The notes: generated by a model not told the origin, from the letters alone. Positions 1 through 10,980 are shown, counted from the stretch's first letter. The stretch is 61,943 nucleotides of DNA from Cellulomonas hominis (GCF_901521055.1 NZ_CABEGA010000020.1:1-61943); one strand, 5' to 3'. Made by a program: numbers and translations.

Positions 1-222
1 GGCGACGGTGGGGGCGACGGTGGCGGGACCAGCGGTGGCGGCGGGACCAGCGGTGGCGGACGGGAGGGCGGCGGACGGGACGGCGGCAACCCCGCGGACG
101 CGGGTGCGCGGGCGCGGTCGCGGCACGACGGCGTCCGCTCCGTCGCGCCGTTCGACGTCTCGGGCGCGGTGGAGCTGCCCGACGACGCCGAGGCCCTGAC
201 GGCGGCACCCGTGGGGGCCTGA
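1..222 (+). CDS. C-terminal fragment of a Gly-rich protein (possibly single-stranded DNA-binding protein)
   Basis: Frame 1 is open from the first base to a TGA at 220-222, so this is the end of a gene that begins outside the window. The 73 visible residues start with a Gly/Thr/Ser-rich linker (GGGT and SGGG blocks), pass through an Arg-rich stretch and end in an acidic tail of about 35 residues. A disordered Gly-rich linker followed by an acidic tail, just upstream of ettA, would fit an actinobacterial SSB paralogue, but the OB-fold is not in the window and the tail lacks the usual DDDxPF ending. The function is therefore only a guess. The repetitive linker may be why the contig starts here. 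Confidence 0.45.
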   Translation, partial: GDGGGDGGGTSGGGGTSGGGREGGGRDGGNPADAGARARSRHDGVRSVAPFDVSGAVELPDDAEALTAAPVGA

Positions 223-266
223 CCGCGGCCCGCCGAGCGGGAGGCGGCGCGGCGGGCGCCAGCGGG

Positions 267-310
267 GCCGGGGCGGCGAGGTGAGCGCGCCGGGGCGGCG
301 AGGTCAGCGC
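267..310. repeat. 22-bp tandem repeat, two copies
   Basis: Two adjacent 22-bp units (267-288 and 289-310) differ by one base; a degenerate third copy follows. They lie in the untranslated region upstream of ettA, just before a possible -10 element (TAGGCT, 352-357). No function is evident. Confidence 0.7.
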
Positions 311-500
311 GCCGGGCGCGGTGGGCCCGTGTCCCCGACGCGCGGATCGCCTAGGCTGGGGGATCGCGACGTCGCCCGGCGCCGCCAGCCCGCCCGCGTC
401 CCGCGGACGTGCCGGCCGCCGCGACGTACCGGGCGCGGCACGCGCCGCGCCCCCGCACGAGACCCGATCACCGACGAGCACCGAGGCGGACGAAGAGCCA

Positions 501-2183
<1,683 letters not shown>

Positions 2184-2196
2184 CCCCGCGCGCGAC

Positions 2197-2233
2197 GGCC
2201 CCGGGAGCCGCGGCGACGCCGGCTCCCGGGGCC
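2197..2233. terminator. Hairpin after ettA
   Basis: A perfect 13-bp GC stem (2197-2209 with 2221-2233) with an 11-nt loop starts 14 nt after the ettA stop codon. It has no T-tract, as is usual in high-GC actinomycetes. It probably ends the ettA transcript before the GTPase pair. Confidence 0.7.
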
Positions 2234-2307
2234 CTGCTGCACGCGGACCAGCGGCACGGCCGGCGCTGCGACCGGCGGACCCACCGCCCGCCCGGCACAC
2301 TGGGCCC

Positions 2308-4299
2308 ATGGTCGACCCGCTGGACACCGCGCCCGCCGTCCCGGGAGCCGGCGGGGACGCCGCCCTCGTGGACGCGCTCGAGCGGCTGCACGCCCGCCTG
2401 CGTGACGTTGGCCTGCCGCTCGAGGTGCCGGGAGCCGCGGACGCCCGCGCCGACCGCCGCGCGGCGCTCGACCAGCTCGACGACTACCTCCTGCCGCGCC
2501 TGCGCGCCGGCTCCGCGCCGCTGCTCGTCGTGGTCGGCGGCTCCACGGGCGCGGGCAAGTCCACGCTGGTGAACTCGCTGCTCGGCAGCCGCGTCACCGA
2601 CCCCGGCGTCCTGCGCCCCACCACGCGGGCGCCCGTCCTGGTGCACCACCCGCTCGACGGCCGGTGGTTCTCCAGCGACCGCGTGCTGCCCGGGCTGCCT
2701 CGCGTCACCGGTACCGCGACGTCCGGCACCGGCGACCGCGCCGCCGCCTCCTCGACCGCCTCCACCGCCGCCGTCCGGCTGGTCGCCAGCGACGCGCTGC
2801 CCCGCGGCCTGGCGCTGCTCGACGCCCCGGACATCGACTCCGTCGAGGAGGCGAACCGCGCCCTCGCGACCCAGCTGCTCGCCGCCGCGGACCTCTGGCT
2901 GTTCGTCACGACGGCCGCCCGGTACGCCGACGCGGTGCCGTGGGACCTGCTGCACGGGGCCGCCGAGCGGCACGCCCAGATCGCGCTGGTCGTGGACCGG
3001 GTGGACCCGGGGGCAGAGGCCGCGGTCGCGGACCTGCGCCGCATGATGGACGCCAACGGGCTCGCGGACGCCCCGCTGTTCGCGGTCGAGGAGGGGCTGG
3101 ACGCCGACGGGCTGCTGCCCGAGCGGGCCGTCGGTGCGGTCGCCGCCTGGCTGTCCGACCTGGGTGGGGACGCCGCCGCGCGGCACGCGGTCGCGGTGTC
3201 CACCCGGGACGGCGTGGTGCAGGACCTCGGCCGCCGGGCGCTGCTCCTGGCGACCGCCGCCGACGCGCAGGTGACGGCGGACGCCCGCCTGCGGGACGCC
3301 GTGGCGCGCGCCTACGCGGACGCCCTCACGCAGGTCACGGCCGCCACGTCGGACGGCGCGATGCTCCGCGGGGAGGTCCTGGCCCGCTGGCAGGAGTTCG
3401 TGGGCACCGGTGAGCTGATCCGCTCCGTCGAGCAGCGCGTGGGGCGCGTGCGCGACGCGGTCGTCGGGTTCGTCCGCGGCCGGCCCGCACCGGTGCCGCC
3501 GGTCGAGCAGGCCATCGCGCACGGCCTCGCCGCGGTGGTGCTCGACGCCGCCGACGGTGCCGCCGAGCGCACGCACGCCGCGTGGCGCGGCGACCCGGCG
3601 GGGGCGGCGCTGCTGCCGGACCTCGACCTGTCCCGGTCGTCCGCGTCGCTCCGCGCGGAGGTCGACCAGCAGATCCACGCGTGGCAGACGGACGTGCTGG
3701 AGCTGGTGCGCGAGCAGGGCGCCGAGCGGCGGGGCACCGCCCGGGCGCTGTCGTTCGGGGTGAACGCGCTCGGCGTGAGCCTCATGGTGCTGGCGTTCGC
3801 GTCGACCGGCGGGCTCACCGGCGTGGAGATCGGCATCGCCGGCGGCACGGCCGTCGTCGCGCAGAAGCTCCTGGAGGCGGTGTTCGGGGACGACGCCGTG
3901 CGCCGCCTGACGACGGCCGCGCGCGAGCGCCTCGACACGCGGGTCCGTCAGGTGCTCGCCGGCGAGGCCGCCCGGTACACCGCGCAGCTCGACGCGCTCG
4001 GCGTGGGCGGCGGCGAGGCGCTGCGGGCCACGGCCCTGACGGTGCAGGACGCGGCGCGCGCCGAGCGGGCGGGACGCACGACCGCCCCGGGGCCCGAGGG
4101 CGAGTCGCTGCCCGCGGGGGCCCCTGCGCTGAGCGGTGCCCGTGCGCTGCGCGGTGCCGACGCGTGGCGAGCCGGGGGTCGGGGCGGCGACGCCCGCGAG
4201 CGCAGTGACGTCCGCGAGGGCCGCGACGGCGAGCAGGACCGTCCTCCGGCGCGGCCGGGGTTCTGGCAGCGGCTGCTCGGCCGGGGGGACGCGGGATGA
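2308..4299 (+). CDS. Dynamin-like GTPase, first of a tandem pair
   Basis: This is a 663-residue P-loop GTPase. The G1 motif GGSTGAGKS lies at about 77-85 and is followed by a conserved RPTTRAP switch. The G3 segment reads LLDAPDIDS, the D-x-P-D-x-D-S form also seen in the next gene, and the G4 position reads VVDRVD rather than NKxD. A hydrophobic stretch near residues 485-525 suggests membrane association, and the last 80 residues are disordered. The ATG at 2308 follows a CACACT -10-like hexamer by 6 nt, so the transcript is probably leaderless. The stop overlaps the next start by four bases (ATGA), which indicates translational coupling. Bacterial dynamin-like GTPases often act in pairs on membranes; that role is inferred here. 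Confidence 0.8.
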   Translation: MVDPLDTAPAVPGAGGDAALVDALERLHARLRDVGLPLEVPGAADARADRRAALDQLDDYLLPRLRAGSAPLLVVVGGSTGAGKSTLVNSLLGSRVTDPGVLRPTTRAPVLVHHPLDGRWFSSDRVLPGLPRVTGTATSGTGDRAAASSTASTAAVRLVASDALPRGLALLDAPDIDSVEEANRALATQLLAAADLWLFVTTAARYADAVPWDLLHGAAERHAQIALVVDRVDPGAEAAVADLRRMMDANGLADAPLFAVEEGLDADGLLPERAVGAVAAWLSDLGGDAAARHAVAVSTRDGVVQDLGRRALLLATAADAQVTADARLRDAVARAYADALTQVTAATSDGAMLRGEVLARWQEFVGTGELIRSVEQRVGRVRDAVVGFVRGRPAPVPPVEQAIAHGLAAVVLDAADGAAERTHAAWRGDPAGAALLPDLDLSRSSASLRAEVDQQIHAWQTDVLELVREQGAERRGTARALSFGVNALGVSLMVLAFASTGGLTGVEIGIAGGTAVVAQKLLEAVFGDDAVRRLTTAARERLDTRVRQVLAGEAARYTAQLDALGVGGGEALRATALTVQDAARAERAGRTTAPGPEGESLPAGAPALSGARALRGADAWRAGGRGGDARERSDVREGRDGEQDRPPARPGFWQRLLGRGDAG

Positions 4300-5915
4300 G
4301 CCCGTCGCTGGCCGACCGCACCGGCGCGCTCGCCGCGGCGCTCGACGCGGGCGAGGGCCGCCTGCCCGCACCGGTGCTCGAGCGGGGCCGGGCGGTCGTC
4401 GACCGGGTGGGCGATCGCGCGGGCCTGTCCGCCGAGCACACCGTCGTCGCCCTGGCCGGTGCCACCGGGTCGGGCAAGTCGTCGCTGTTCAACGCGGTCG
4501 TCGGGCAGGAGCTCGCGCGTCCCGGCGTGCAGCGGCCCACCACCGACGAGGCGCTCGCCGCCGTGCGGGGTGCGGGCGCGGAGCCGCTGCTGGACTGGCT
4601 GGGCGTGCGGCGGCGGCACGAGCTCCCGGAGCCGGCGGCGTCCGGCCGGTCCGTCGCGCGGGGCGGCGTGGTGCTCCTGGACCTGCCCGACCACGACTCC
4701 GTGGTGCGGGAGCACCGGCTGCGCTCCGAGCACCTCATCGAGCGCGTCGACCTGCTGGTCTGGGTGGTGGACCCGCAGAAGTACGCCGACGCCGCCCTGC
4801 ACGAGCGGTACCTGCGTCCGCTGTCCCGGCACGCCGACGTCGTGGTCCTGGTGCTCAACCAGGCGGACCGCCTGACCCCGGCCGAGGTCGACGCGGTGCT
4901 GGGCGACCTGCGCCGGCTCGCGGCCGAGGACGGTCTGCCGGGGGTCCGCACGCTCGCCGTCTCGGCGCGCACCGGCCAGGGGATGGACGCGCTCCGGGAC
5001 CTGCTGGACGACGCCGCCGACCGGCGCGAGGCCGCGACGCGGCGCCTCACGGCGGACGTCGAGGCCGCCGCCCGTGCCGTGCTCGACGCCTGCGGGGGAG
5101 CGCCGGGCGGCCGGCGGGGCCGGGACGGCCGGACCCCCGGCGGGCTCGACGCGCTGACGGACGCCCTCGCCGACGCCGCCGGGGTCCCGCTCGTGGTGCA
5201 GGCGGTGCGCCGCGCCGCCGTCCGCCGCGCGACCGCGAAGGCGGGCTGGCCGCCGGTGCGGTGGCTGCAGCGGTTCCGCCCTGACCCGCTCCGGCGCCTG
5301 CACCTCGGTCGCGCGGACGGCGGCGCGGACGTCACGGACCGCACGTCCCTCCCGACCGCCGGTCCGGCCACCCGCGCCGCCGCCGCCTCGGCCGTGCGGC
5401 GCTACGTGGACGCCGCGACCGCGGACGTCCCGGACGCGTGGGCCCTCGCCGTGCGCGACCGTGTCGGCACCCAGGACCTCGCGGCCGACCTGGACCGGGC
5501 CGTCGCCGGCACCCCGCTGCTCGCGGAGCGCCCCGCCGCCTGGGCCCGCGCGGTCGGCGTGCTGCAGGCGGTGCTGCTCGCCGCCGCGGTCGCGGGCGCG
5601 CTCTGGCTGACGGCGCTCGCGGTGATGGCGTACCTGCGCCTGCCCGAGCCCCGGACGCCGGAGTGGGGGCCGTTCCCCGTGCCGACCGCGCTGCTGGTAG
5701 GCGGCCTGCTGGCCGGCGCCCTGCTCGCCGTGCTGTCCGCGGTGGTCGCCCGGGTCGCCGCCGCCCGGCGTGCCCGGCTCGCGCGGGTCCGCCTGCACGA
5801 CGCCGTCGAGCGGGTGGCCCGGGCGCGGGTCACCGGGCCTGCCGCCGAGGTGCTGGCCGACCTGACGACCTGCCGCGACCAGGCGGCCCGGGCGGCCGGG
5901 GACCGCAGGCGCTGA
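4296..5915 (+). CDS. YfjP-like GTPase with C-terminal membrane segments, second of the pair
   Basis: This is a 539-residue GTPase translated from an ATG that overlaps the preceding stop. Motifs are G1 GATGSGKSS (about residue 55), the RPTTDEA switch, G3 LLDLPDHDSV and a clear G4 NQAD, so it keeps the guanine-specificity motif its partner lacks. Two hydrophobic helices near residues 420-450 and 465-495 are followed by an Arg-rich amphipathic tail. This suggests a membrane-anchored GTPase whose soluble head meets the upstream protein. The coupling and the shared D-x-P-D-x-D-S motif suggest a hetero-oligomeric dynamin-like machine; its process is unknown. Confidence 0.8.
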   Translation: MSPSLADRTGALAAALDAGEGRLPAPVLERGRAVVDRVGDRAGLSAEHTVVALAGATGSGKSSLFNAVVGQELARPGVQRPTTDEALAAVRGAGAEPLLDWLGVRRRHELPEPAASGRSVARGGVVLLDLPDHDSVVREHRLRSEHLIERVDLLVWVVDPQKYADAALHERYLRPLSRHADVVVLVLNQADRLTPAEVDAVLGDLRRLAAEDGLPGVRTLAVSARTGQGMDALRDLLDDAADRREAATRRLTADVEAAARAVLDACGGAPGGRRGRDGRTPGGLDALTDALADAAGVPLVVQAVRRAAVRRATAKAGWPPVRWLQRFRPDPLRRLHLGRADGGADVTDRTSLPTAGPATRAAAASAVRRYVDAATADVPDAWALAVRDRVGTQDLAADLDRAVAGTPLLAERPAAWARAVGVLQAVLLAAAVAGALWLTALAVMAYLRLPEPRTPEWGPFPVPTALLVGGLLAGALLAVLSAVVARVAAARRARLARVRLHDAVERVARARVTGPAAEVLADLTTCRDQAARAAGDRRR

Positions 5916-5940
5916 CGCGCCGGATCCCCGGCGCAGGTCC

Positions 5941-5991
5941 CGCCGGTTCCCCGCGCACGCCCCGCCGGTTCCCCGCGCACGCCCCGCCGGG
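5941..5991. repeat. 22-bp tandem repeat, two perfect copies plus a partial copy
   Basis: Two identical 22-bp units (5941-5962 and 5963-5984) and the first 7 bases of a third fill the gap between the GTPase gene and the thioesterase gene. The copies are exact, which suggests recent slippage. It could vary between strains. Confidence 0.8.
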
Positions 5992-6049
5992 TGCAGGATG
6001 CACGGGGGCCGGCGTCGGGTCGGTGCCTGGTGCGAGCGACGGAGGACGG

Positions 6050-6559
6050 ATGACGAGGCTGCGGGTCCCGGTCCAGCTGCGGTGGTCCGACATGGACGCC
6101 TACGGCCACGTGAACAACGTCGAGATGCTGCGGCTGCTGGAGGAGGCGCGGATCGAGGCGTTCTGGGCGCACCCGGCGCCCGCGGCGGGGGACGCGGCCG
6201 CGGCGACGGACCGCGAGGCGTGGCCGACCGCCGTGCTCGACGCCGGACCCGGCGCCCGGACCGCGACGCTCGTCGCCCGGCAGGAGATCGAGTACCTGCG
6301 CCCGCTCGGCTACCGCCGCACCCCGGTGATGGTCGACATGTGGATCGGGCACCTCGGCGGGGCGAGCATCGAGGTCTGCTACGAGGTGCACGACGACGTC
6401 CCGGCGGAGGGTGGCGCGGGGCCCTACGCCCGCGCGCTCACCACGCTGGTGCTCGTGGACGCCGCGACCGGCGCCCCCCGGCGGATCGGCGACGTCGAGC
6501 GTGCGGCGTGGTCGCCGTACGTCGAGGAGCCGCCGACGTTCCGGCGCCGCGGCCGCTGA
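6050..6559 (+). CDS. Acyl-CoA thioesterase, 4-hydroxybenzoyl-CoA thioesterase-like hotdog fold
   Basis: This 169-residue single hotdog-domain protein is predicted to hydrolyse acyl-CoA thioesters in the cytosol. The N-terminus carries the family signature: VQLRWSDMDAYGHVNN holds the catalytic Asp and the VNN helix start, and EEARIEAFW follows. The ATG at 6050 was chosen because GGAGGAC sits 6-8 nt upstream and the next residues match the family. It ends 34 nt before the convergent SDR gene stops. The acyl substrate cannot be read from the sequence. Confidence 0.85.
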   Translation: MTRLRVPVQLRWSDMDAYGHVNNVEMLRLLEEARIEAFWAHPAPAAGDAAAATDREAWPTAVLDAGPGARTATLVARQEIEYLRPLGYRRTPVMVDMWIGHLGGASIEVCYEVHDDVPAEGGAGPYARALTTLVLVDAATGAPRRIGDVERAAWSPYVEEPPTFRRRGR

Positions 6560-6593
6560 CGGGTCGCGGCGCGGCGCGGGGTGCCGACGGGGC

Positions 6594-8264
6594 CTACCGG
6601 TCGCTCCGCGCCCGCTCCGCCGTCTCCGCCGCACGCGCGATGTTCCGCTGCATGCCGCCGAACACCACGCCGTGGAACGGGTACACCGACCACCAGTAGA
6701 GCTGCCCGAGCAGCCCGTGCGGGTGGAACACGGCGCGCTGCGCGAACGTGGTCGGCGGCGTCGTCCAGCGGTCGCCGCCGTCCGCGGCCGTGCCCTCGGT
6801 GGCGTCGCCGCCGGGCTCGACGCGCAGCTCCAGCCACGCCAGCCCCGGGACCCGCATCTCCGCGCGCAGGCGCAGCATCCGGCCGGGGTCGACCTCCTCG
6901 ACCCGCCAGAAGTCGACCGCGTCGTCCACGACGAGCCGGCGCGGGTCCCGGCGCCCGCGGCGCAGGCCCGGCCCGCCGACCAGGCGGTCCAGCAGCCCCC
7001 GCACCCGCCAGGCCAGGGCCCAGGAGTACCAGCCGCGCTCGCCGCCCACGGCCTCCAGCACCCGCCACAGGGCGGCCGGGGAGGCGTCGACGACGCTCTG
7101 CCGCTCGTCGACGTAGAGGGTGCCGCCGGCCCAGTCCGGGTCGGACGGCAGCGGGTCGCTCGGCACCCCGGGGACGCCGGCCGACGACCAGCGCGTCGTG
7201 ACCTGGGCCTCCCGGACCCGGGTCAGGGCCAGGCGCAGGGCCCGCTCGAACCCGATGAGGCCCTGCGGCGGGTCGGGGACGTACTCGGCGATGTCGTGCT
7301 CCTGGCACACGACCTCGTGCACGAGCGACTCGACCAGCGGCCGCGCGAGCCCGGACGGCACCGGGGTCACGAGCCCCACCCAGAGGCTCGACAGCCGCGG
7401 GGTGAGCACGCCCACCCCGACGATCACCCGCCGGGGCAGCCCGGCGACGCGCGCGTAGCCCTGCATCATGTCGCGGTAGGTGAGGACGTCCGGCCCGCCG
7501 ATGTCGAACTCCCGGCTGACCTCGGGCGGCATCGACGCGGACCCCACGAGGTAGCGCAGCACGTCGCGCACGGCGATCGGCTGGATGCGGTTCTCGACCC
7601 AGCGCGGGACCGTCATCGCGGGCAGCCGCTCGGTCAGGTACCGCATCATCTCGAAGGACGCCGACCCGGACCCGAGGATCACGGCGGCGCGCAGCACGGT
7701 CGTCGGGACGCCGGAGGCCAGCAGGATCTCCCCGACCTCCTTGCGGGACGCCAGGTGCGGCGACAGGTCCTCGACGTCGGGGGACAGCCCGCCGAGGTAG
7801 ACGATCCGGCCGACGCCGGCCTCGCGGGCCGCCCGCCCGAACGTCAGCGCGGTCGACCGGTCCCGCTGCTCGAACCGGCTGCCGGTGCCGAGCGAGTGGA
7901 TGAGGTAGTAGGCGACGTCGACCCCGTCGAGGGCGGCGCGGATCTGCGCGGGGTCCGCCGCGTCGGCCTGCGCGACCTCCACGGCGCTGAACCACGGGCG
8001 GCCCCGGAGCCGCTCCGGGCGCCGGGCGATCGCGCGCACGCGGTACCCGGCGGCCAGCAGCTCGGGGACCAGGCGGCCGCCGACGTAGCCCGTCACGCCG
8101 GTCACCGCGACGAGCGGCGCGTCCGGTCGCGGGCGGCCGTCCGGGCCGACACCCGGCACCAGGCCGGGCAGCGTGCGGGCCACCGGTTCGGGCAGCAGGT
8201 CGCCCGCGGTCGCGGCGTCGGTGGTGGGGTGGGTGATGCGGGGCTGCTCTGGGGCGTCGGGCAC
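6594..8264 (-). CDS. SDR-family NAD(P)-binding protein with C-terminal DUF2867 domain
   Basis: The N-terminal half is an atypical short-chain dehydrogenase: the dinucleotide motif VTGVTGYVGGRLVPEL lies about 50 residues in, and YYLIHSLGTG and YLGGLSP follow. The C-terminal half matches the DUF2867 lipid-binding-like fold (YSWALAWRVRGLLDRLVGGPGLRRG, then a W-rich end). The GTG at 8264 (556 residues) is preferred over ATGs at 8312 and 8324 because CAGACT lies exactly 6 nt upstream, which is the leaderless spacing used throughout this window. The longer starts would also consume the divergent promoter of the methyltransferase. The reaction is unknown. Confidence 0.75.
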   Translation of the reverse strand: MPDAPEQPRITHPTTDAATAGDLLPEPVARTLPGLVPGVGPDGRPRPDAPLVAVTGVTGYVGGRLVPELLAAGYRVRAIARRPERLRGRPWFSAVEVAQADAADPAQIRAALDGVDVAYYLIHSLGTGSRFEQRDRSTALTFGRAAREAGVGRIVYLGGLSPDVEDLSPHLASRKEVGEILLASGVPTTVLRAAVILGSGSASFEMMRYLTERLPAMTVPRWVENRIQPIAVRDVLRYLVGSASMPPEVSREFDIGGPDVLTYRDMMQGYARVAGLPRRVIVGVGVLTPRLSSLWVGLVTPVPSGLARPLVESLVHEVVCQEHDIAEYVPDPPQGLIGFERALRLALTRVREAQVTTRWSSAGVPGVPSDPLPSDPDWAGGTLYVDERQSVVDASPAALWRVLEAVGGERGWYSWALAWRVRGLLDRLVGGPGLRRGRRDPRRLVVDDAVDFWRVEEVDPGRMLRLRAEMRVPGLAWLELRVEPGGDATEGTAADGGDRWTTPPTTFAQRAVFHPHGLLGQLYWWSVYPFHGVVFGGMQRNIARAAETAERARSDR

Positions 8265-8322
8265 GTCCGCAGTCTGTGCCGCGGCCGGGACACGCGCATC
8301 CGGTGGTGCCATGATCGGCGGC

Positions 8323-8991
8323 ATGGGGCAGCAGGAGTGGGGCGAGGTCGACGACTACCTGGTGACGACGGTCGTGCACGAGGACGAGGTGCTGGCCGCC
8401 GCGCGGGCCGCGGGGCGCGCCGCGGGGCTGCCCGCCATCGAGGTCGCGCCGAACCAGGCGGCGCTGCTCGCGCTGCTGTGCCGGATGAGCGGTGCGCGCC
8501 GGGTGCTGGAGCTCGGCACGCTCGCGGGCTACAGCACGCTCTGGTTCGCCCGGGCGGTCGGCGAGGAGGGGCACGTGACGACGTGCGAGATCGACCCGGC
8601 GCACGCCGCGGTGGCGCGCGCGAACTTCGAGCGCGCCGGCGTCGCGGACCGGGTGCGGCTCGTCGAGGGTCCGGCGGCGGACTCGCTGCAGGCGCTGGCC
8701 GACGCGGGCGAGGAGCCGTTCGACCTCGTGTTCATCGACGCCGACAAGCCCGGCAACCCGCGGTACCTCGAGGCCGCGGTCGCGCTGTCGCACCCCGGCA
8801 CGGTGATCGTCGTCGACAACGTCGTGCGGCGGGGTGGGGTCGCCGACGCGGCGTCGCAGGACCCGGCCGTGCTGGGCTCGCGGGCGGTGCTGGAGGCCAT
8901 CGGCCGGAACCCCCGACTGACCGCGACGGCGCTGCAGACCGTGGGGTCGAAGGGCTGGGACGGGTTCGCCCTGGCGGTCGTCGGCGACTGA
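8323..8991 (+). CDS. SAM-dependent O-methyltransferase (class I, caffeoyl-CoA type)
   Basis: This 222-residue protein has the O-methyltransferase family 3 layout: VLELGTLAGYSTLWFA is SAM motif I, the acidic residue in TTCEIDP follows, and DLVFIDADKPGNPRYLE is the metal/catalytic Asp region. VVDNVVRRGGVAD closes the fold. It methylates hydroxyl groups of small molecules in the cytosol; the substrate is unknown. ATG 8323 follows CATGAT by 7 nt, so the mRNA is probably leaderless. An in-frame ATG at 8311 lies inside that -10 element and is less likely. Confidence 0.85.
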   Translation: MGQQEWGEVDDYLVTTVVHEDEVLAAARAAGRAAGLPAIEVAPNQAALLALLCRMSGARRVLELGTLAGYSTLWFARAVGEEGHVTTCEIDPAHAAVARANFERAGVADRVRLVEGPAADSLQALADAGEEPFDLVFIDADKPGNPRYLEAAVALSHPGTVIVVDNVVRRGGVADAASQDPAVLGSRAVLEAIGRNPRLTATALQTVGSKGWDGFALAVVGD

Positions 8992-9004
8992 GGCGGGCCG
9001 CCGG

Positions 9005-10003
9005 TCAGCCGAGCACCGCGAGCGTCTCCTTCTCCGCGACCGCCTGCGAGCGCGTCGGGCGGATGGTCCGGCCGTGCTCCCACAGGTCCACGATCCGCGG
9101 GTCGATGTACGACGCCCGGCACACGGCGGGCGTGTTGCCGAGCTCCTCGGAGACCGCCTTCACGACGCCCGCGACGACCCGCCGGCGTGCCCGCTCGGAC
9201 CGGGGCGGCGCACCCGCGGCGGCGAGCCCCCGCGCCGCGAGGACCGTGGCGTGCCAGGTGCGGAAGTCCTTCGGGCTCGCGTCGCCCCCGAGCCGGCGCT
9301 TGACGTCCGCGCCGACCTCCGCGCTGGTGATGTCGTGCCAGCCGTCCTCGTCGCGCCACGCCAGCAGCTCCGGCCCGCCGCCGCGCCGGCGCAGCAGGAC
9401 GCCCACCAGCTCGGCGACCTGGGCGTCCTCGACGACGACGTCCCGGACCTGCCCGGACTTCGCGGGGTAGTGGAACCGGACGGCCGTCTCCTCGCCGGTC
9501 GACTCCTCGGTGAGCACCTGGACGTGCTCGCGCCGCAGGGTCGCGAGGCCGTAGGAGCCGTTGCGCTGCGCGTAGCCCTCGCCGCCGGCCCGGAAGTACG
9601 CGAGATCGAGCAGCCGGAAGGCCAGCGCCAGGGCCTTCGCGCGGGGGAACCCGGGCAGGGCGAGGTCGCGGCGCACCGACCGCCGGGCGGCCGGCAGGTG
9701 GCGGGCGACGTCGAGCACGTGGTCGTGCTTGAGCTTGTCCCGCCGCCGGCGCCACTGCTCGTGGTAGAGGTACTGGCGGCGCTGCGCGTCGTCGAAGCCG
9801 GCGGCCTGGATGTGCCCGTTCGGCCACGGGCTGATCCACACGTCCTGCCAGGCCGGGGGGATCGCGAGCGCGACGATGCGGTCCAGGTGCTCGGGGTCCG
9901 TGATCCGGGTGCGACGGTCGGTGTCGAGGTACCAGAACCCGCGCCCGGCACGGCGCCGGGTCCACCCCGGGGAGTCGATCCGGACCCGTCGCAGCCTCAC
10001 CAC
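9005..10003 (-). CDS. DNA topoisomerase IB
   Basis: This 332-residue type IB topoisomerase resembles the bacterial and poxvirus enzymes that relax supercoils through a 3'-phosphotyrosine. The N-terminal domain has WYLD..TRITDPEHLDRI and IPPAWQDVWI. The catalytic core has the LR-x-EHV region, the FRTWHATV segment with the catalytic His, and the nucleophile Tyr at about 299 in ASYIDPR. It is the third gene of a same-strand run (globin, tesB, topoisomerase; 46 bp after tesB). A CACAGT hexamer 6 nt before the GTG suggests a possible extra leaderless promoter. Confidence 0.92.
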   Translation of the reverse strand: MVRLRRVRIDSPGWTRRRAGRGFWYLDTDRRTRITDPEHLDRIVALAIPPAWQDVWISPWPNGHIQAAGFDDAQRRQYLYHEQWRRRRDKLKHDHVLDVARHLPAARRSVRRDLALPGFPRAKALALAFRLLDLAYFRAGGEGYAQRNGSYGLATLRREHVQVLTEESTGEETAVRFHYPAKSGQVRDVVVEDAQVAELVGVLLRRRGGGPELLAWRDEDGWHDITSAEVGADVKRRLGGDASPKDFRTWHATVLAARGLAAAGAPPRSERARRRVVAGVVKAVSEELGNTPAVCRASYIDPRIVDLWEHGRTIRPTRSQAVAEKETLAVLG

Positions 10004-10049
10004 CGGGACACTGTGCCCCGGCGCCCCCGGCCCCGCCAGCGGAGCAGGG

Positions 10050-10967
10050 TCAGGCCGGGACCCGGACCATGCCCTCCTGGGCGATCGTCGCGACCAGCAC
10101 GCCCTCGCGGCTGAACACCCGCGTGGTGCCCAGGCCCCGGCCGCCCTGGGCGGTCGGGCTGTCCTGGTCGAACAGCAGCCAGTCGTCGACCTGCACGTCC
10201 CGGTGCCACCACATCGCGTGGTCGAGGCTCGCGACCGACAGGCCCGGCGTCAGCCACGACAGCCCGGCGCGGCGCAGCACGGGCTCGAGCATGATCTGGT
10301 CGCACGCGAACGCGAGCACCGCGCGGTGCAGCAGCTGGTCGTCGGGCAGGGCGCCCTTCGTCCGCATCCACACCCGCTGGTGCCCGTCGGGGCGTGGCGC
10401 GGGGCCGAGGTACAGGGAGCCGCCGACGTGCCGGACGTCGAACGCGCTCTCGTGCGTCCAGAACCGGGCGAGCGGGTGGTCGAGGTGACCCATCCTGTCC
10501 ATCGCGGACTCGACGTCCTCGGGCGCCGGCACGTCCGGCATCGGCTGGGTGAGCTCGACGCCCTCCTGGTCCTCCTGGAACGAGGCGATCATCGACAGGA
10601 TCGGCTCGCCCTCCTGCGACGCGTGCGTCCGGCGGGCCGAGAAGGACCGGCCGTCGCGCAGCCGCTCCACGGACAGCTCGATGGGGCTGGCGATGTCGCC
10701 CGCCCGCAGGAAGTACCCGTGCAGCGAGTGCGGGAGGCGTCCGCCCGGGACGGTGCGGCCCGCGGCGACGAGCGCCTGGGCGACCACCTGGCCGCCGAAC
10801 ACGCGGCCGCCCGGCTTCGGCAGGCTGTGGGCCGTGAACCGGTCGGCGCCGTCGGCGGGGGCCACGTCGAGGATGCCGAGGAGCCCGGCGATCGGGTCGG
10901 CGGGGGCGGACAGGGGCGTGGGGTCCTGCGGCGCGGTCGGGGCGCCCGTCGGTGCAGCGTCGGTCAC
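10050..10967 (-). CDS. tesB: Acyl-CoA thioesterase II
   Basis: This 305-residue double-hotdog thioesterase hydrolyses medium and long acyl-CoA. The first hotdog carries RVFGGQVVAQAL and LPHSLHGYFLRAGD. The second carries SLDHAMWWH (catalytic Asp) and LLFDQDSPTAQGGRGLG (catalytic Thr/Gln region). The start is the GTG at 10967 (MTDAAPTGAP), and a Pro/Ala-rich leader of about 20 residues precedes the domain. It lies 13 bp downstream of the globin gene and is probably cotranscribed with it. Confidence 0.9.
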   Translation of the reverse strand: MTDAAPTGAPTAPQDPTPLSAPADPIAGLLGILDVAPADGADRFTAHSLPKPGGRVFGGQVVAQALVAAGRTVPGGRLPHSLHGYFLRAGDIASPIELSVERLRDGRSFSARRTHASQEGEPILSMIASFQEDQEGVELTQPMPDVPAPEDVESAMDRMGHLDHPLARFWTHESAFDVRHVGGSLYLGPAPRPDGHQRVWMRTKGALPDDQLLHRAVLAFACDQIMLEPVLRRAGLSWLTPGLSVASLDHAMWWHRDVQVDDWLLFDQDSPTAQGGRGLGTTRVFSREGVLVATIAQEGMVRVPA

Positions 10968-10980
10968 GCCCGCAAGAATC

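Noticed and set aside
8312..8324. ATG starts of the SDR gene at 8312 or 8324
   Set aside because: They would overlap the divergent methyltransferase start and its -10. The GTG at 8264 has a leaderless -10 at the standard spacing.
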